Below the pieces are notes generated by a model. It was not told the origin of the DNA. It did no database searches and saw only the letters and a program-made list of their open reading frames with translations. Source: Gracilaria gracilis (taxonomy: Eukaryota > Rhodophyta > Florideophyceae > Gracilariales > Gracilariaceae). From it: a stretch of 64,000 bases of DNA. A program made the translations under genes and the position numbers. Positions within the stretch are counted from its first letter, which is position 1. Each line of letters begins with the position of its first letter. The DNA is taken from contig JARGSG010000227.1 of the NCBI GenBank assembly GCA_030374805.1, forward strand, positions 310,001 to 374,000, written 5' to 3'. Below, piece by piece: positions 1 through 10,678 of this stretch.

Positions 1-878
1 TTCTGAAACAAAAAATTGTTCTTCCTTACGTCCTAAGGACTTCAAGAACTGAATCCCTCAGAACCCAATACATGGAGGAACGCTGACAACTAAAGCTACC
101 GCTGATCACTTCTCTGCTCTACTGTCTGGCCCCGATTCAGAGCCAAGTCTAACAACTGGTACAACTCTCCAGTACTGCCTTGCCGTAACGTTATGGATTG
201 TTAAATCTACAAACGTGGAGCACACATCTCGCGAATAACCCGACCGTTCCATGCGAAAATTGCCTTTGCACCACGCGTCGTATTACGAGGGTGTATCTAT
301 GATCGAGAATAATCAACGTGGCCCATTTTCAGAACAGTACGAAGAGAAAAGGAACCCACGCGTCGGTCCAACAGATTTCTCATTTCCAGCAATAGTAAGG
401 CAGCAGGAGGGATGAAGTAGTGTCAGACGCGCTGGCATGTGGGAGACTAGTGTTGCTGTCAACAAGCCGTGCACTCTTTATCAACGCCCACAGCTTAACA
501 CTTTGCTCTCTATCTGAGTTCAGCTTCGATAAAAGAACCAGAAAAAGCCAAATGAATGATTGTTCCGGATACGAACAATGCAGGGCAATAATGTCAAACT
601 CAATACGAAAGAAGGCTAATAGCACACCTCTCATAATCGAAATGGTTGATGTCAGTCCTAAGTCCTTGTCCAGTGTGAAAACTTTGTAGCTGTATCTGTA
701 GAAGGAGTTTGACCGAATTCTCGATCTATAAGTTGACCATGAACCCAGTAAACGCTAGGTAGAACAGTAGAGAAAGCGTTCATATCACAGAATTGAACGC
801 TAGAGGAAAGCTCTGCCAAGATACGAAAGAAAATATTACGGTTTCACATGAGGGAAAACTAAGAGGTGGGATTACCGT
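1..878. other. No recognised gene (left edge)
   Basis: Only short, overlapping ORFs on both strands are present, none with a recognisable domain or a convincing composition. It probably includes the 3' flank of the RING-finger gene that ends at 879. Confidence 0.5.
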
Positions 879-1790
879 TCATACAGGAAAGCAGGCGTTC
901 ATCTCCATTCGAACGTTATCGTGCATTATGTATGAATAGGTTCGAGGCCCTTTGGATCTCTGCTGACACCTGTTGGTATCAGAAGATGTTGAATTCGTAC
1001 CAGATGCTCTGCTATTCTCAGAGCTGTCCCTTTCGTTTTCGCGGTTAAGTTGTTGTCCAATTGGCGGGCTGGAATGGAATCGGCCTTGCTCTGGATTGGA
1101 AGAGGATGGACAAAAAATATCACCAACATCAGCGCGAAGTGGGCGATTAGCCGGAGGAACGTGTGAAACTTCTCTGGTGAAGCGAGCAAGGTTGATATCA
1201 ACGCCAAAAAAACGTAAAAGCCGCTGCCTAATGTCCCTGCGATCTTCAGCAGAACGGCGATGCAAACCGAGCGGTACGCCAGATGAATCAGCGCCATGTG
1301 AGGCACATATTTGTAGACTATTAGAAATGTATTTGTTACAAAGCGGGCATCGTTGTTGAAAGGCCAGCCAATCTAGGATGCACTTTGAATGAAACATATG
1401 ATTAGCATCGCACGGTAGCCTTCGCACCAGGTCTTTTCCGTGGAACCTATCAAGACAGATAGAGCAACGAACAGCATGTTCGCATTCCGCGTGTGGCGAG
1501 GAGGGGGATTGCTCGTTGCACTTGTGGCACTTGTAATGCACTGCTGGGCATTGGTTGTCTAGAGCAATTGCCTTCTCGCGGACAATTCGCAAAAGGCCGG
1601 GGTAAATGTATATTGGTTTGAGATGCGCTGCGGGGTTAGAGCAAGGGTGAGTAGATACTTGAGTTGTGGGAGCGGAATGACGACGGTGGTGTCTCGCGTG
1701 GCGAAGCGAGTTGAGAAGCGAGGCGCGAGGCCGTCGAGCTTGTTGCGAAAGAAAGGGATCTTCGTCCGGAGAAGTGCGGAGAAAGGGCAT
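879..1790 (-). CDS. RING-H2 finger protein, probable E3 ubiquitin ligase
   Basis: From the internal ATG at 1790 the product is 303 residues. Residues about 109-151 form a complete C3H2C3 RING-H2 finger: CSIC, then Cys, NHMFH, Cys, a Trp and CPLC, with the spacing expected for binding two zinc ions and an E2 enzyme. The frame stays open to 2153, but that extension is Arg/Ser/Pro-rich and GC-biased like 5' UTR, so I prefer 1790. The N-terminus is basic with a His/Arg stretch, and the C-terminal half is Ser/Asn/Arg-rich and probably disordered. There is no membrane segment, so this is more likely a soluble RING-H2 protein than an ATL type. The substrate is unknown. Confidence 0.8.
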   Translation of the reverse strand: MPFLRTSPDEDPFLSQQARRPRASLLNSLRHARHHRRHSAPTTQVSTHPCSNPAAHLKPIYIYPGLLRIVREKAIALDNQCPAVHYKCHKCNEQSPSSPHAECEHAVRCSICLDRFHGKDLVRRLPCDANHMFHSKCILDWLAFQQRCPLCNKYISNSLQICASHGADSSGVPLGLHRRSAEDRRDIRQRLLRFFGVDINLARFTREVSHVPPANRPLRADVGDIFCPSSSNPEQGRFHSSPPIGQQLNRENERDSSENSRASGTNSTSSDTNRCQQRSKGPRTYSYIMHDNVRMEMNACFPV

Positions 1791-3416
1791 AATGCTGGGG
1801 AGAAGACACAGCCACGACGAAGCACGGGGCGGAACGGCGTGATATGTAAGGTGGGGAGAAGGGGGCGGGATGCGGGAAAAGCGAGAACAAAGCGCGTTTG
1901 AGCGGGAAGCGAAGAGCAAGAGGTGGGACGGCGATGACGAGAGAGACGACAGAGGGACGCGACGAGGCGCAGCGGCGCGCGTGGAGGAGGTGCCAAGTAT
2001 TGAAAGCAAGTCGCGAGTTGGGCGGAGGGAGGCGGTGCGCGGCGATGGAGCGATTGGCTTACCCGCCGCGGAGCGATGGCGGCGCTCAAACTCGTGAGCG
2101 GGGCGAGATTGACACGCGTGCTGCGCTCTTGTATGACTGTATGACACGGCCAAGTCGGCTGCTATTGGTCAACGCCTACGACGCTATCGTATCGCTGTCG
2201 CGTGCAGTGCCAGCGCCAACGCTTCCCCTTTGGTGCTCTTCACCGTGGCACCGCTGCTGTGCGCGAAGCCATTTCGAAGCCAATTTGCAATCGCGTGGCA
2301 ACGTGGCCCCAAAAGCACTCGATCATCATGATCATCATCAGACCAGTGCCCCAGTTGGCGAGATGCGAAGGTAAGAGCTTCTTTGATGATGCTCACCACC
2401 AAGCAGAATTCCACCCAAAGAACACGGCTATGGGAGGCACTGCGGTTGGTAACCCTGCTCCCGCAATGGTTGGTCGTTAACACAACTCCAGGTTATCCTG
2501 GCTCGCTTCAAAACCCGCTTCAGTAGCGGTCGCAACTCAAATGAGCTGAAGTTACTCCGCATATGTATCTTTTGGTACGACAGTGAGTCTCACCGTCGTG
2601 CGTGGGGTTTCTGTATACAACCGAAGAACACTGAACTATGCCGCAGAGGGATAATCGTCGCAACTGGTTGTGGTATCGTTGGTAATAGGGTTGGCATACA
2701 TTGGTATATATGCTACTGTACACTGGAAATGCTCATTGAGAGTGCTTGTGCACTCAAATCGCACTCACGATACCTATCGACAACTGAGCTCAGAGCTTCG
2801 GTTACCGAAGTGAGCACCTTGGAACATCTGATGTCCAAGCACGCGGAAAACGCTTTCGGTTCCCAATCCATCCAATCAAAGACACAATCTATGCATATGG
2901 GCCCCGTCGAATGTCGACCTCACACGCACATTTCCTCATCAGCAATAGGCTGGACCAGCCTGACGCGGTGGCCAGAGATTCGAACTATCTCACACCCACA
3001 GTGTGTATTACCCTTGGCCCAAGCGCCTTGGGTAGTTTTTCTCTTTTCCCTGGTTCGTCGAAATTCAATGGGCATCGCCGACCTTGTTATGTAGATAAGG
3101 TTTCCTGAGCAGAGCTAAACCACGCGACATAGAATCTCAGGATGTGTTTGCTCATTTTATACATTGCTTCGAATAACTTGGCCCACCAAACTCGTCCCTA
3201 TCTATATAATACCAAGGGTACATTAAATCTGATGCATACCCTTCTGGCCGTTGCACTGCACTAAACCATTCATAAGCGGCACAGCAATTGCTCTTTTCCT
3301 GGCTCCTTCACCCTCCAGTGGTGCATCCCTGCGATCATCATCGCATACCGCCTGTTGTGGCTTGATCTTCCTCACTACTCCGTATTTTGCTCCAGCCCCA
3401 AATCGTCACTCATACA
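1791..3416. other. Intergenic region, no gene recognised
   Basis: The stretch lies between divergent genes. The first 350 bp are GC-rich and probably form the 5' UTR and promoter of the RING gene. The rest has only short ORFs. A tRNA-like patch near 2960-3060 was examined and rejected. Confidence 0.45.
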
Positions 3417-4609
3417 ATGGCTCCTCAAGCTTTCAAGCTAACCACTATACGTGATGAAGACGAGGAAGAGGCCATTAGGAATTTTCGTTCAGATGTTATC
3501 AAAGGCCTCTCCAAGCCGGAGAAAGCACTCTCTTCCATGTATTTCTACGACAACAGCGGAAGTGGTATGTTAGCTTTAGGGCGTCTATTTTTCGCACAAC
3601 TTTGTTACTTTGAATCGCTGTTAGTCCACTTTGCTCTGCAGCAAACTTCTGACATTTCTGCACATCTTGATACCAACGCCTTTGCGTAGACGTGTATGCA
3701 AAGATAACGGAGCTGGAAGAGTACTATTTGACTGGTTGTGAAATGGAAATACTCAAAACCCAGTCCACAAAGATAGTCAGCAACCATTTAAAGAGTTTAG
3801 ATGGATCCCAGACTATCAACATTATCGAGCTTGGAGCTGGTGATGGCCGGAAGACTAAGGTTCTGTTGCAGGCTCTTATCAATGCTGATGTTAGCTTCGA
3901 ATATATCCCCATTGACATTTCCCGTCGTGCAATGGAGCTATTGTTCAAGTCATTAGGCCATCACTTTGAAGACCACCCTATTAACGTCCATGGCATAATC
4001 GGCGAGTATGTCGAATGTGTGCAACATGTAGTGTCCTCATCAAATCGGAAAACAGTTGTACTATTCTTGGGATCGTCACTTGGAAACTTCTCGGAGGAGA
4101 GCGAAGTTGGGTTTCTGAGGACAATCCGTCGCACCCTCAAACCCGGGGATCTCTTCATGCTTGGCACTGATCTTAGGAAAGACCCACGCGTCACGCTTCG
4201 GGCTTACTCGGATTCGCTCGGAGTAACCAGGGACTTTAACCTTAACCTTCTCACCAGGATGAATCGTGAGCTGAATATGGACTTTAACCGTTCAAAGTTT
4301 ATTCATTACGCCAGTTACGACCCTCTACATGGAGCCGCTTTGAGTTACTTAATCTCAACCGAAGCTCAGACAGTCTCGATGAAACCGGACAACTCAACCG
4401 AGGGTGGCAATAGATCCGGACCTCTCGAATTCAATTTCGAGGCTTACGAAGCTATCCACACAGAAACGTCGCGAAAGTACACAGTGAGTTCCATCCACAA
4501 GAAATTAGAGTCCGTCGGCTTTGAGGTCCAGGGAACATATTTTGACACTCGCCGCTGGTTCGCCGATTCCGTTGCCGCCGTAACTGAGAAACACCCAGCA
4601 GACAAATAA
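3417..4609 (+). CDS. egtD: EgtD-like histidine N-alpha-methyltransferase (two exons)
   Basis: SAM-dependent methyltransferase of the family that trimethylates histidine to hercynine, the first step of ergothioneine synthesis. Exon 1 is 3417-3564. A 125-bp intron (GTATGT...GTAG) is followed by exon 2 at 3690-4609, giving 355 residues. The splice restores the family junction YDNSGS-DVYAKITELEEYY, where the single ORF is broken. The SAM-binding motif ELGAGDGRKT falls near residue 95, followed by PIDIS and FLGSSLGNF, all typical of EgtD. The C-terminus carries the IHTETSRKYT segment expected in this family. It is EgtD-like only: there is no fused sulfatase-modifying or DinB domain as in fungal Egt1, and no EgtB gene is next to it. 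Substrate specificity is inferred from the family. Confidence 0.85.
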
Positions 4610-4776
4610 ACACACGGCTGTTGAGCTTTCAAAGGCGGTGCAATCATGTTAACGTATATCAGACTTGAACACCAACAACGACGTAAAACTTAGCATAAAT
4701 GAATACGGTATCAGACACGACACGAATTTGAGTTTCTGTTTCGAAACTTTCAGGCCCTTCCTTGAGGCACGCTTGT

Positions 4777-6348
4777 TCAGTCACTGTCGTCTTCGAAAGT
4801 GGTCTTTGTTCCCTTAACTCCTCCGTTTGCAAAGTTTGATGAGCCTCCACGACCACCAAACCCACCGCGATTACCGAAGCCTCTACCGCGGCCTCCTTGC
4901 TGACCGCCACCACGACCCCATTCACGGCCACCACGGCCACCACCACGGCCACCACCACGACCACCACCAAAGCCACCACCAAAGCCACCACCGAAGCCAC
5001 CGACGTATCCACCACGACCGCCGCGTCCGCCACGACCACCACCACGACCACCATCACGTCCTCGGGAACCACCTCGCCTCGGACCGTTACTAGGCCTTGA
5101 CCCAGCGGGATTTATCCTCAGATGCCTGCCTTTCAAGAAGCTGCCGTCCAGCTTAAGGGCTGCTTGTACGGCAGATGATTCAGCAAAGCTCACGAAGGCA
5201 TAGCCCCGGATACGGTCAGTTTCTCTATCACGTGGGAGGAACAGATCAGTTATTTCGCCACATTCCGAGAGGAAACTTCCCAACTCGTCTTCCGTGCAAG
5301 AGAATGGCACACCGCCGACGAACACACGAAGTTCTTCATCCGGAGCAGCGGTAGGCTGGTGCCTCTTATTGGGCTGAACTTCAAATTGGGACGACTCTCG
5401 CTTCCTCTTCTGTTGGAAGTCATCCCCAGTATCGTTTTCTGACTTGGGGGGCTTGTCTACTTCCATTGGCGTTTTCTGCTCATCTTCACCAGCGTTTTCG
5501 TCACTGGAGCTCTCCTCTGACTCGCTGGAGCTTTCCTCTCCATCAGAAGAATCAGCAGCTGCCTTCTTCCCGTTTGCCTTACCCTTAACCTGCTTGACGG
5601 GTTTGGGTTTTTCTTTCGGCTCCTCGCTTTCATCTTCAGAGGATTCGGAGCTATCACTGTCGTCAGCCTGTTGCTCTTTGGTGGAAGGCTTGGATGGGGC
5701 ATCATCCTCGCTCTCAGAGCTTTGGTCACTATCCGAATCACTGGTACTAGGAGTAGACTTGATAGAAGGTTTGGAGGCTCCATTCTGCTTGGCGGACGGA
5801 ACTTGGTCGGGGGTGTCAGAATCACTGTCACTACTTTCATCATCACTCTCAGCCGGCTTGCGGCCGTTAGCTTTACCTTTGAGTTGCTTTTTAGGCTTGA
5901 CCTTGGCAGGAGCCTCCTCCTCGTCTGATGACGATTCCTCGTCCGAGCTGGAGCTTTCCTCGGGTTCGGGCTTTCCACGTGATTTGGATTTGGACTTCTT
6001 CGCCACTTGAGCGCTCTGAGGCGGTGAATCGGATTGTTCTTCGCTGGTGGAAGAGTCATCACTTGATTCATCATCGGACTCGGGAGGAGGGGTGGGTGGC
6101 TTCTTCTTGCTCTTCTTCTTCTTCTTCTTGTCCTTCTTGGAAGAGTCCTTGGGAGTGGAATCAGGGAGCTGAACGGCGTTTGCGTTAGACACGACAGCAG
6201 ACGGGCGGTCTTTAGACTTGCGCTTGGCGCTCTTCGAGAGCTTCACCTCCGCCGATGGGGCGGGTTTTGCATCGGGAACGTCAGCGACAGCGACATCCTT
6301 CCTCTTGCTCTTCTTAGCAGCCTTCGCAGCCTTCTTAGTACGAGACAT
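4777..6348 (-). CDS. Nucleolin-like protein with one RRM and an RGG tail
   Basis: This 523-residue protein starts at ATG 6348 (MSRTKKAAKAAK); the frame continues upstream to 6453 without an earlier convincing start. A Lys-rich N-terminus leads into about 250 residues of alternating acidic Ser/Glu/Asp blocks and Lys/Pro linkers. One RRM follows at about residues 343-411, with RNP2 VFVGGVPF and RNP1 RGYAFVSF. The tail is a Gly/Arg (GAR) domain. This is the nucleolin/Nsr1 architecture involved in pre-rRNA processing and nucleolar chromatin, but those proteins have two or more RRMs. Nucleolar localisation is inferred. The repeats create long ORFs on the opposite strand that are not genes. Confidence 0.85.
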   Translation of the reverse strand: MSRTKKAAKAAKKSKRKDVAVADVPDAKPAPSAEVKLSKSAKRKSKDRPSAVVSNANAVQLPDSTPKDSSKKDKKKKKKSKKKPPTPPPESDDESSDDSSTSEEQSDSPPQSAQVAKKSKSKSRGKPEPEESSSSDEESSSDEEEAPAKVKPKKQLKGKANGRKPAESDDESSDSDSDTPDQVPSAKQNGASKPSIKSTPSTSDSDSDQSSESEDDAPSKPSTKEQQADDSDSSESSEDESEEPKEKPKPVKQVKGKANGKKAAADSSDGEESSSESEESSSDENAGEDEQKTPMEVDKPPKSENDTGDDFQQKRKRESSQFEVQPNKRHQPTAAPDEELRVFVGGVPFSCTEDELGSFLSECGEITDLFLPRDRETDRIRGYAFVSFAESSAVQAALKLDGSFLKGRHLRINPAGSRPSNGPRRGGSRGRDGGRGGGRGGRGGRGGYVGGFGGGFGGGFGGGRGGGRGGGRGGREWGRGGGQQGGRGRGFGNRGGFGGRGGSSNFANGGVKGTKTTFEDDSD

Positions 6349-6790
6349 GGCGTAGTGACTGGCGCAAACTCTCGAAGCGACTAGGGGTACGACGGCGGCG
6401 GGATCTGGTGCGACGGCGGTAGGATCAAGTGAAGGCGGCGGCGGCGAATACAACGAGCGCGGCGGCGGCCGCCGTCAAGCGCAGCGCGTGACAAGCGACA
6501 TCAACAAAAATTGCCGAAAAACAGCCCAATCTCACATGCACGTGAGCGCGGGTGACGCCGCGTGACGCTCGTCACACGTGTGCAAAATACGCGAACGGTG
6601 GCCACCCACGCGCAACGCGTGCGCGGTAGCCATACCAACGGTAGATATGCGCGGCTGATGTCCGTGGCCGTAAGGTTGCGGTGAGAGTTAGTGAGCACGT
6701 CAGCGGCGGCTTGGCGTGAGGGCGCGCGCCGTCGCGCGCAGCTTCGCCGTCAACGGCGTCGCAGCGCCTTTGGCCTCTCTCCTTTGCTTC

Positions 6791-6887
6791 GCCCACGCCT
6801 TTGTTACGCCCACGCCTTTGTTACACCCACGCCTTTGTTTCGCCCACGCCTTGGTTACGCCCACGCCTTTGTTACACCCACGCCTTC
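6791..6887. repeat. 17-bp tandem repeat, five copies plus a partial
   Basis: The unit is GCCCACGCCTTTGTTAC with single-base variants (A/G at position 1, TTTC for TTAC, TTGG for TTTG). Five full copies start at 6791, 6808, 6825, 6842 and 6859, with a partial sixth. It ends a few bases before the ATG of the Sec14-domain gene. A 17-bp period is not a multiple of three, which argues against coding use. Confidence 0.9.
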
Positions 6888-6891
6888 GCCC

Positions 6892-8016
6892 ATGCGTCGG
6901 TACATACCGTTCTCGGGCGCGCCGGCCGCCTCTGCTGCGCCGCCCGTGCGTTCTTCCTCGCCCGCGTCGCGAGAGCGCTCTCCACTTCAGTCGCACTCCC
7001 AACTTGCGGACGCGCATACGCCGCCGCCGACGCCGCAGCAGGACGCACCGCCTTCCTCGCCGTCGTCGCGATCGCATCTGCCGCATGTTTCGCTGCCGCA
7101 TGTTTCGCTGCCGCATGTGCCGCACGTCCCCGTGCCGCACGTTAACGTCCACGCGCTGCCGAGCATGCGCAGGTTGTTTCACACCGCCTCGTCGAACGAC
7201 TCCCAATCCATGCCGGCGCACACGCCGTTGACTGAGCTCAGCGTAAACGTGGAGGAAGCGTTCGGACCTGTAGGCACACCTGCGCCTAACGTTGCTTCAA
7301 TGACGCATGATTGTCTCCTCGTTGAGCTTCATGAGAGTGTGCATAGTCGCCGTCGTGTCCTCGTTCAGTTTCTCCGAGCGCGCCAGGGTAATCCCCATGA
7401 GGCCTTTGCCATGATGATCCACACCTTCAAGTGGCGCCAAGCTACCGATTTGCACCTCTATCTTTCTCAGAATGTTATCAACATGCTCCGACCCAACGCT
7501 TGCTTCCCATTGCACATAATATCTGACCCTGACACTTGCAAGCAACCTGTCGCCTATGGCCTCCCGCGCCTCCTCGACAAGAGAAAAGTCGACCGTGCGC
7601 AGTTCCAGAACGCTTTGCTATCATTTCTAGAGTCAATTTATTTTGCTCACACATATGTCTTGGATGAAATAGTCATTATCTTAGACTTCCGCGAATGGTC
7701 AATCCGCCGGAATGCCCCTTACCGTCTTGTAAAAGAGGGCATCCAGACACTACAAGAGTTCTACCCGGACCGGTTGGGTTATATTTTCCTCGTCAACTAT
7801 CCGGTCACCATCCGAGCCGCCTACACCGTGGTAAGCCCAATCATAGACCCGATTGCCAAGGAGAAGATTGTCTGGGCTGCAGAGGATGACCCCGCTGTTA
7901 CTCTCAGCAAGTATATTGCACCGAAATCCATCCCTACTTTTCTTGGAGGCGAGCTTGAAACAGTTTTCCCAGCTACATGGCCAGACGTCGCGTCTGAATT
8001 CGATTGCAATAGATGA
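6892..8016 (+). CDS. Sec14/CRAL-TRIO domain lipid-binding protein
   Basis: A 374-residue protein from ATG 6892 (MRRYIPFSG). The frame is open upstream to 6691, but only through the 17-bp repeat array, so the later start is preferred. The first 130 residues are Pro/Ser/His-rich and disordered, with a short LPHVS-type repeat encoded at about 7080-7145. A CRAL-TRIO-N-like helical segment (VLVQFLRARQGNPHEA) precedes the lipid-binding domain, recognisable by IVIILDFREWS, LQEFYPDRLGYIFLVN and the following gate helix. The family binds phosphatidylinositol or other hydrophobic ligands and exchanges or presents them at membranes. The ligand here cannot be read from sequence. There is no GOLD domain or membrane segment. 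Confidence 0.88.
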   Translation: MRRYIPFSGAPAASAAPPVRSSSPASRERSPLQSHSQLADAHTPPPTPQQDAPPSSPSSRSHLPHVSLPHVSLPHVPHVPVPHVNVHALPSMRRLFHTASSNDSQSMPAHTPLTELSVNVEEAFGPVGTPAPNVASMTHDCLLVELHESVHSRRRVLVQFLRARQGNPHEAFAMMIHTFKWRQATDLHLYLSQNVINMLRPNACFPLHIISDPDTCKQPVAYGLPRLLDKRKVDRAQFQNALLSFLESIYFAHTYVLDEIVIILDFREWSIRRNAPYRLVKEGIQTLQEFYPDRLGYIFLVNYPVTIRAAYTVVSPIIDPIAKEKIVWAAEDDPAVTLSKYIAPKSIPTFLGGELETVFPATWPDVASEFDCNR

Positions 8017-8358
8017 GCTTCTACAAGTTGCACTCAACCTGCTTTTGTTTTTCTTTGTAGTCATACATACTTGCAGTCGAAACCACGCGATAACTTCCGG
8101 ATTAGTTTTATACCGAGCGTTTGTTGTCTGCGGCTATGAAATGTGAACTTCTTCCCGACGTATTAGCGCGCATCGGTTGTGGTGTGAAGAGCTCCGATGT
8201 AGGTGAATACTCAATTTTGTGCAAACCGGTATAACCTGTAAAAAGTTTCCTTTCATTCCATAGATAACAGCTTGTCTGTACAGTTCTTGTGTTCTGTTTC
8301 TTGGTTTATCGCATCGTTTCATCCCTGAAGTTGGGTGCAGGATGTACTAGTCCTTGGC
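8017..8358. other. Convergent 3' intergenic region
   Basis: This lies between the 3' ends of the Sec14-domain gene and DPH2. No ORF of note; presumably both 3' UTRs and polyadenylation signals. Confidence 0.5.
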
Positions 8359-9888
8359 CTAAGGATTCGTATTCCGCTCCCTGCTGTAGCCTCTAGCGAT
8401 TCCGGATTCCCCACTTTCGATATGAGTAGGAAGCTGTTCTATTCTAGTTTCATCATCAGAGCCACCGCCTCCATAATTCAGACCTTGCCAATGCCTCTTC
8501 TTCAGGTAATCTGCACCGCTACCGTCACCACTTACTGCGAGCGACCAGTCGCTGTTTCTGGCGATTAACTGGTTTTCTTCTTCGGAATCCACAGCGTTGC
8601 AAAGCTTGTGCTTCAATAGTTCCTGGAAGTCCAAAGTATATGTGGTACTGAATATATCCCCATCCCTGAGAATGGCTGCCTCTAGTTCAAACGGGGTTAC
8701 GATAGGTCGCAAATATTCTTTATGGTCTATTAACCCATTTTGTGGACATGCCACGAGTACGAAAACGTCGATTTCAGGGAAGTTCGCTAGCTTAACGGGG
8801 TTCGGCTTCCCCACAAGGATCACATAAGAGCGTTTTCCAGCAAGTTTAACAAGCACTTTGCATCTTTCAATTATGTCAGTGTTCCCGGAAACACCTAATG
8901 TTCCTGGGATGATTCCAATTCTCTCTGCTGCTTGTATTTTCCCTATGGAAGCAAAGCGCTTCCTCAAGATTCTCGAAGGTTCAATCAGTTGGACTGAATC
9001 ACCTCGTTCCCCAACAAGAGATACAGAGAAGAACTTGCGTGACGAGTTAGACGTTCCCGAGCACAATTGGATGGCTGCATTTCGAAGTAATGGCGGATAT
9101 TCACCGTCCTCCACGCATCGAGTGTACCAGACGAACGCTACTTTGTCCGCTGGTACCGCCCCAAAGTGGATCACATGAGGCCCAACTACTGTCTCGTCAC
9201 CGTCGCTACTTGTTCTGTTGGTACCAGGTGCCCTGACAGTATCAGCATTACGTATTTGAAGCGCAGCGACTTGAATTTCAACTTCGAGACTTGCAAATGT
9301 AACTTGATGCTCCCCAGCTTGAAATCTGTTGTTCGCAAAACAACTTTCGAGATCCAGATCGTAGAGAATAATAACTTTCTGGGTGTCTGCGCTGTGAGCA
9401 AGCTCTAAAAGGCTTTCCCTAACCTTGGTGCAGGCATCTTCGGGATACTCGAAGGTTGTCTTGGGAAACACGTACAATACCGGCAAAGTTCTGGTTGGAG
9501 ATAGACAGGCGTTTCCATAGTGTACAACAAGGTCACAGAAAAGGTGTTGCGCTGCAACTTCGTCTACGCAGCATTCCCCATAGGATGTATCTCCAAGCAG
9601 GAAGAAATTAATGGTCGGACTGTCTTCGTGGTCTCCATCACATGCATTGGTTGACAAACGTAGGGCTTCACAAATGAACGGTCCTACATGCAACATGTGA
9701 TCAGGGAACTGCAGCGCAACATGGCAGGCCTTTCCGTTTGCATAGTTCCTAATCAATTCTGCAGTCCTCTTCACGTGATAGCCGTCAATAACTTCCTCCC
9801 ATCTCTTCGCACTTAATTCGCTTGGCCCGGGAGAAACAGGTAACCAACAGTCTATGGATTGAAAAACATCGTCCGAAACTCCAGGCAT
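8359..9888 (-). CDS. DPH2: Diphthamide biosynthesis protein 2
   Basis: 509 residues from ATG 9888 (MPGVSDDVF). Dph2 partners Dph1 in the radical-SAM [4Fe-4S] enzyme that transfers 3-amino-3-carboxypropyl to a histidine of elongation factor 2, the first step of diphthamide synthesis. Diagnostic parts are HVALQFPDHML, LLGDTSYGECCVDEVAAQH and VVHYGNACLSP, which hold two of the cluster-type cysteines. The middle and C-terminal domains keep the pattern ILVGKPNPVKLANF and FVLVACPQNGLID. The frame is open upstream to 10047 with a basic extension, but the family start fits 9888. A broken DPH1 copy lies 43 kb away in the same window. Confidence 0.9.
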   Translation of the reverse strand: MPGVSDDVFQSIDCWLPVSPGPSELSAKRWEEVIDGYHVKRTAELIRNYANGKACHVALQFPDHMLHVGPFICEALRLSTNACDGDHEDSPTINFFLLGDTSYGECCVDEVAAQHLFCDLVVHYGNACLSPTRTLPVLYVFPKTTFEYPEDACTKVRESLLELAHSADTQKVIILYDLDLESCFANNRFQAGEHQVTFASLEVEIQVAALQIRNADTVRAPGTNRTSSDGDETVVGPHVIHFGAVPADKVAFVWYTRCVEDGEYPPLLRNAAIQLCSGTSNSSRKFFSVSLVGERGDSVQLIEPSRILRKRFASIGKIQAAERIGIIPGTLGVSGNTDIIERCKVLVKLAGKRSYVILVGKPNPVKLANFPEIDVFVLVACPQNGLIDHKEYLRPIVTPFELEAAILRDGDIFSTTYTLDFQELLKHKLCNAVDSEEENQLIARNSDWSLAVSGDGSGADYLKKRHWQGLNYGGGGSDDETRIEQLPTHIESGESGIARGYSRERNTNP

Positions 9889-10678
9889 GATAGCTGGTAC
9901 AGTTTTTGAGATCCAGAATGGTACTGCGGAAGGACGAATGCTCAAACTTCTTGCTGGTCTTTGTAGATTGGGTTCGGCAATAAGCGGCAAAAGGGCGAGC
10001 CTTACCCGTTGTTTAGTTCGACTTCGTCGAGTTGATCCTTGTTGCATCTATCTATTATGCGAAAAAGCTTTTTCCGTTCTTTTCTGTTTTATGAGAAATA
10101 ATCGTATGATACGGTATCTATTCAAGCCTCCTGTATTATGCACCCTCATCAAAATGGGATAGAATCTAGAGTCCAGATGGGTTGCGGAGCACAGGCTTCG
10201 GCCAACACTTTTCTTTTCCGTGAGAGCATACTCTTGGGATTACTGAGATGGTCTTCGATGAGAGAGCAGTGAAGTGCATTACAAAGCACGGCTTGATTAA
10301 ATACAACAGGACTATCAAAAGGATCATTCGGGAACAATAGTAGTCCAGGATCCCCTTCTGTTACCATGTTACATGTGCGGTTGTTGTGCAGAGACAAGCG
10401 AAGATCGTGATCATGCCATCTGCTTCGGAGGACCAAACAGTTCCAATTGCTAGAATTGAACACCAAAACCATGGTCATAGTTTCGAACCTTATGTTTCGA
10501 AGATCATCTCAGGTGCAGAATACGGCCTTTTTGAGTGACACTGTAAAAAGCAAGTCACCCTGCGCGTCATTAGACCTTAGCGTTTGCGGCACAGAGGGAT
10601 ACACAAGCTGCTCCCATTTATGAGGAAGACTCCTATTTGTTGAGGCACTTCTTGTATACTAATTACCTCTCTTCACGC
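9889..10678. other. Divergent intergenic region
   Basis: This lies between the DPH2 and PPCS starts and probably holds both promoters. No supported gene; the ORFs are short and without recognisable domains. Confidence 0.45.

Noticed and set aside
420..689. ORFs of 80-90 codons at the left edge.
   Set aside because: Both strands are open at similar length with no domain or recognisable composition.
2940..3075. A tRNA-like patch containing GATTCGAAC on the minus strand.
   Set aside because: The T-loop-like sequence is present, but the acceptor and T stems do not pair, and I could not place an anticodon arm or matching 5' end.
4827..5100. His- and Thr-rich plus-strand ORFs opposite the nucleolin-like RGG tail.
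   Set aside because: They mirror the GGC-rich repeats of the real gene and have no independent support.
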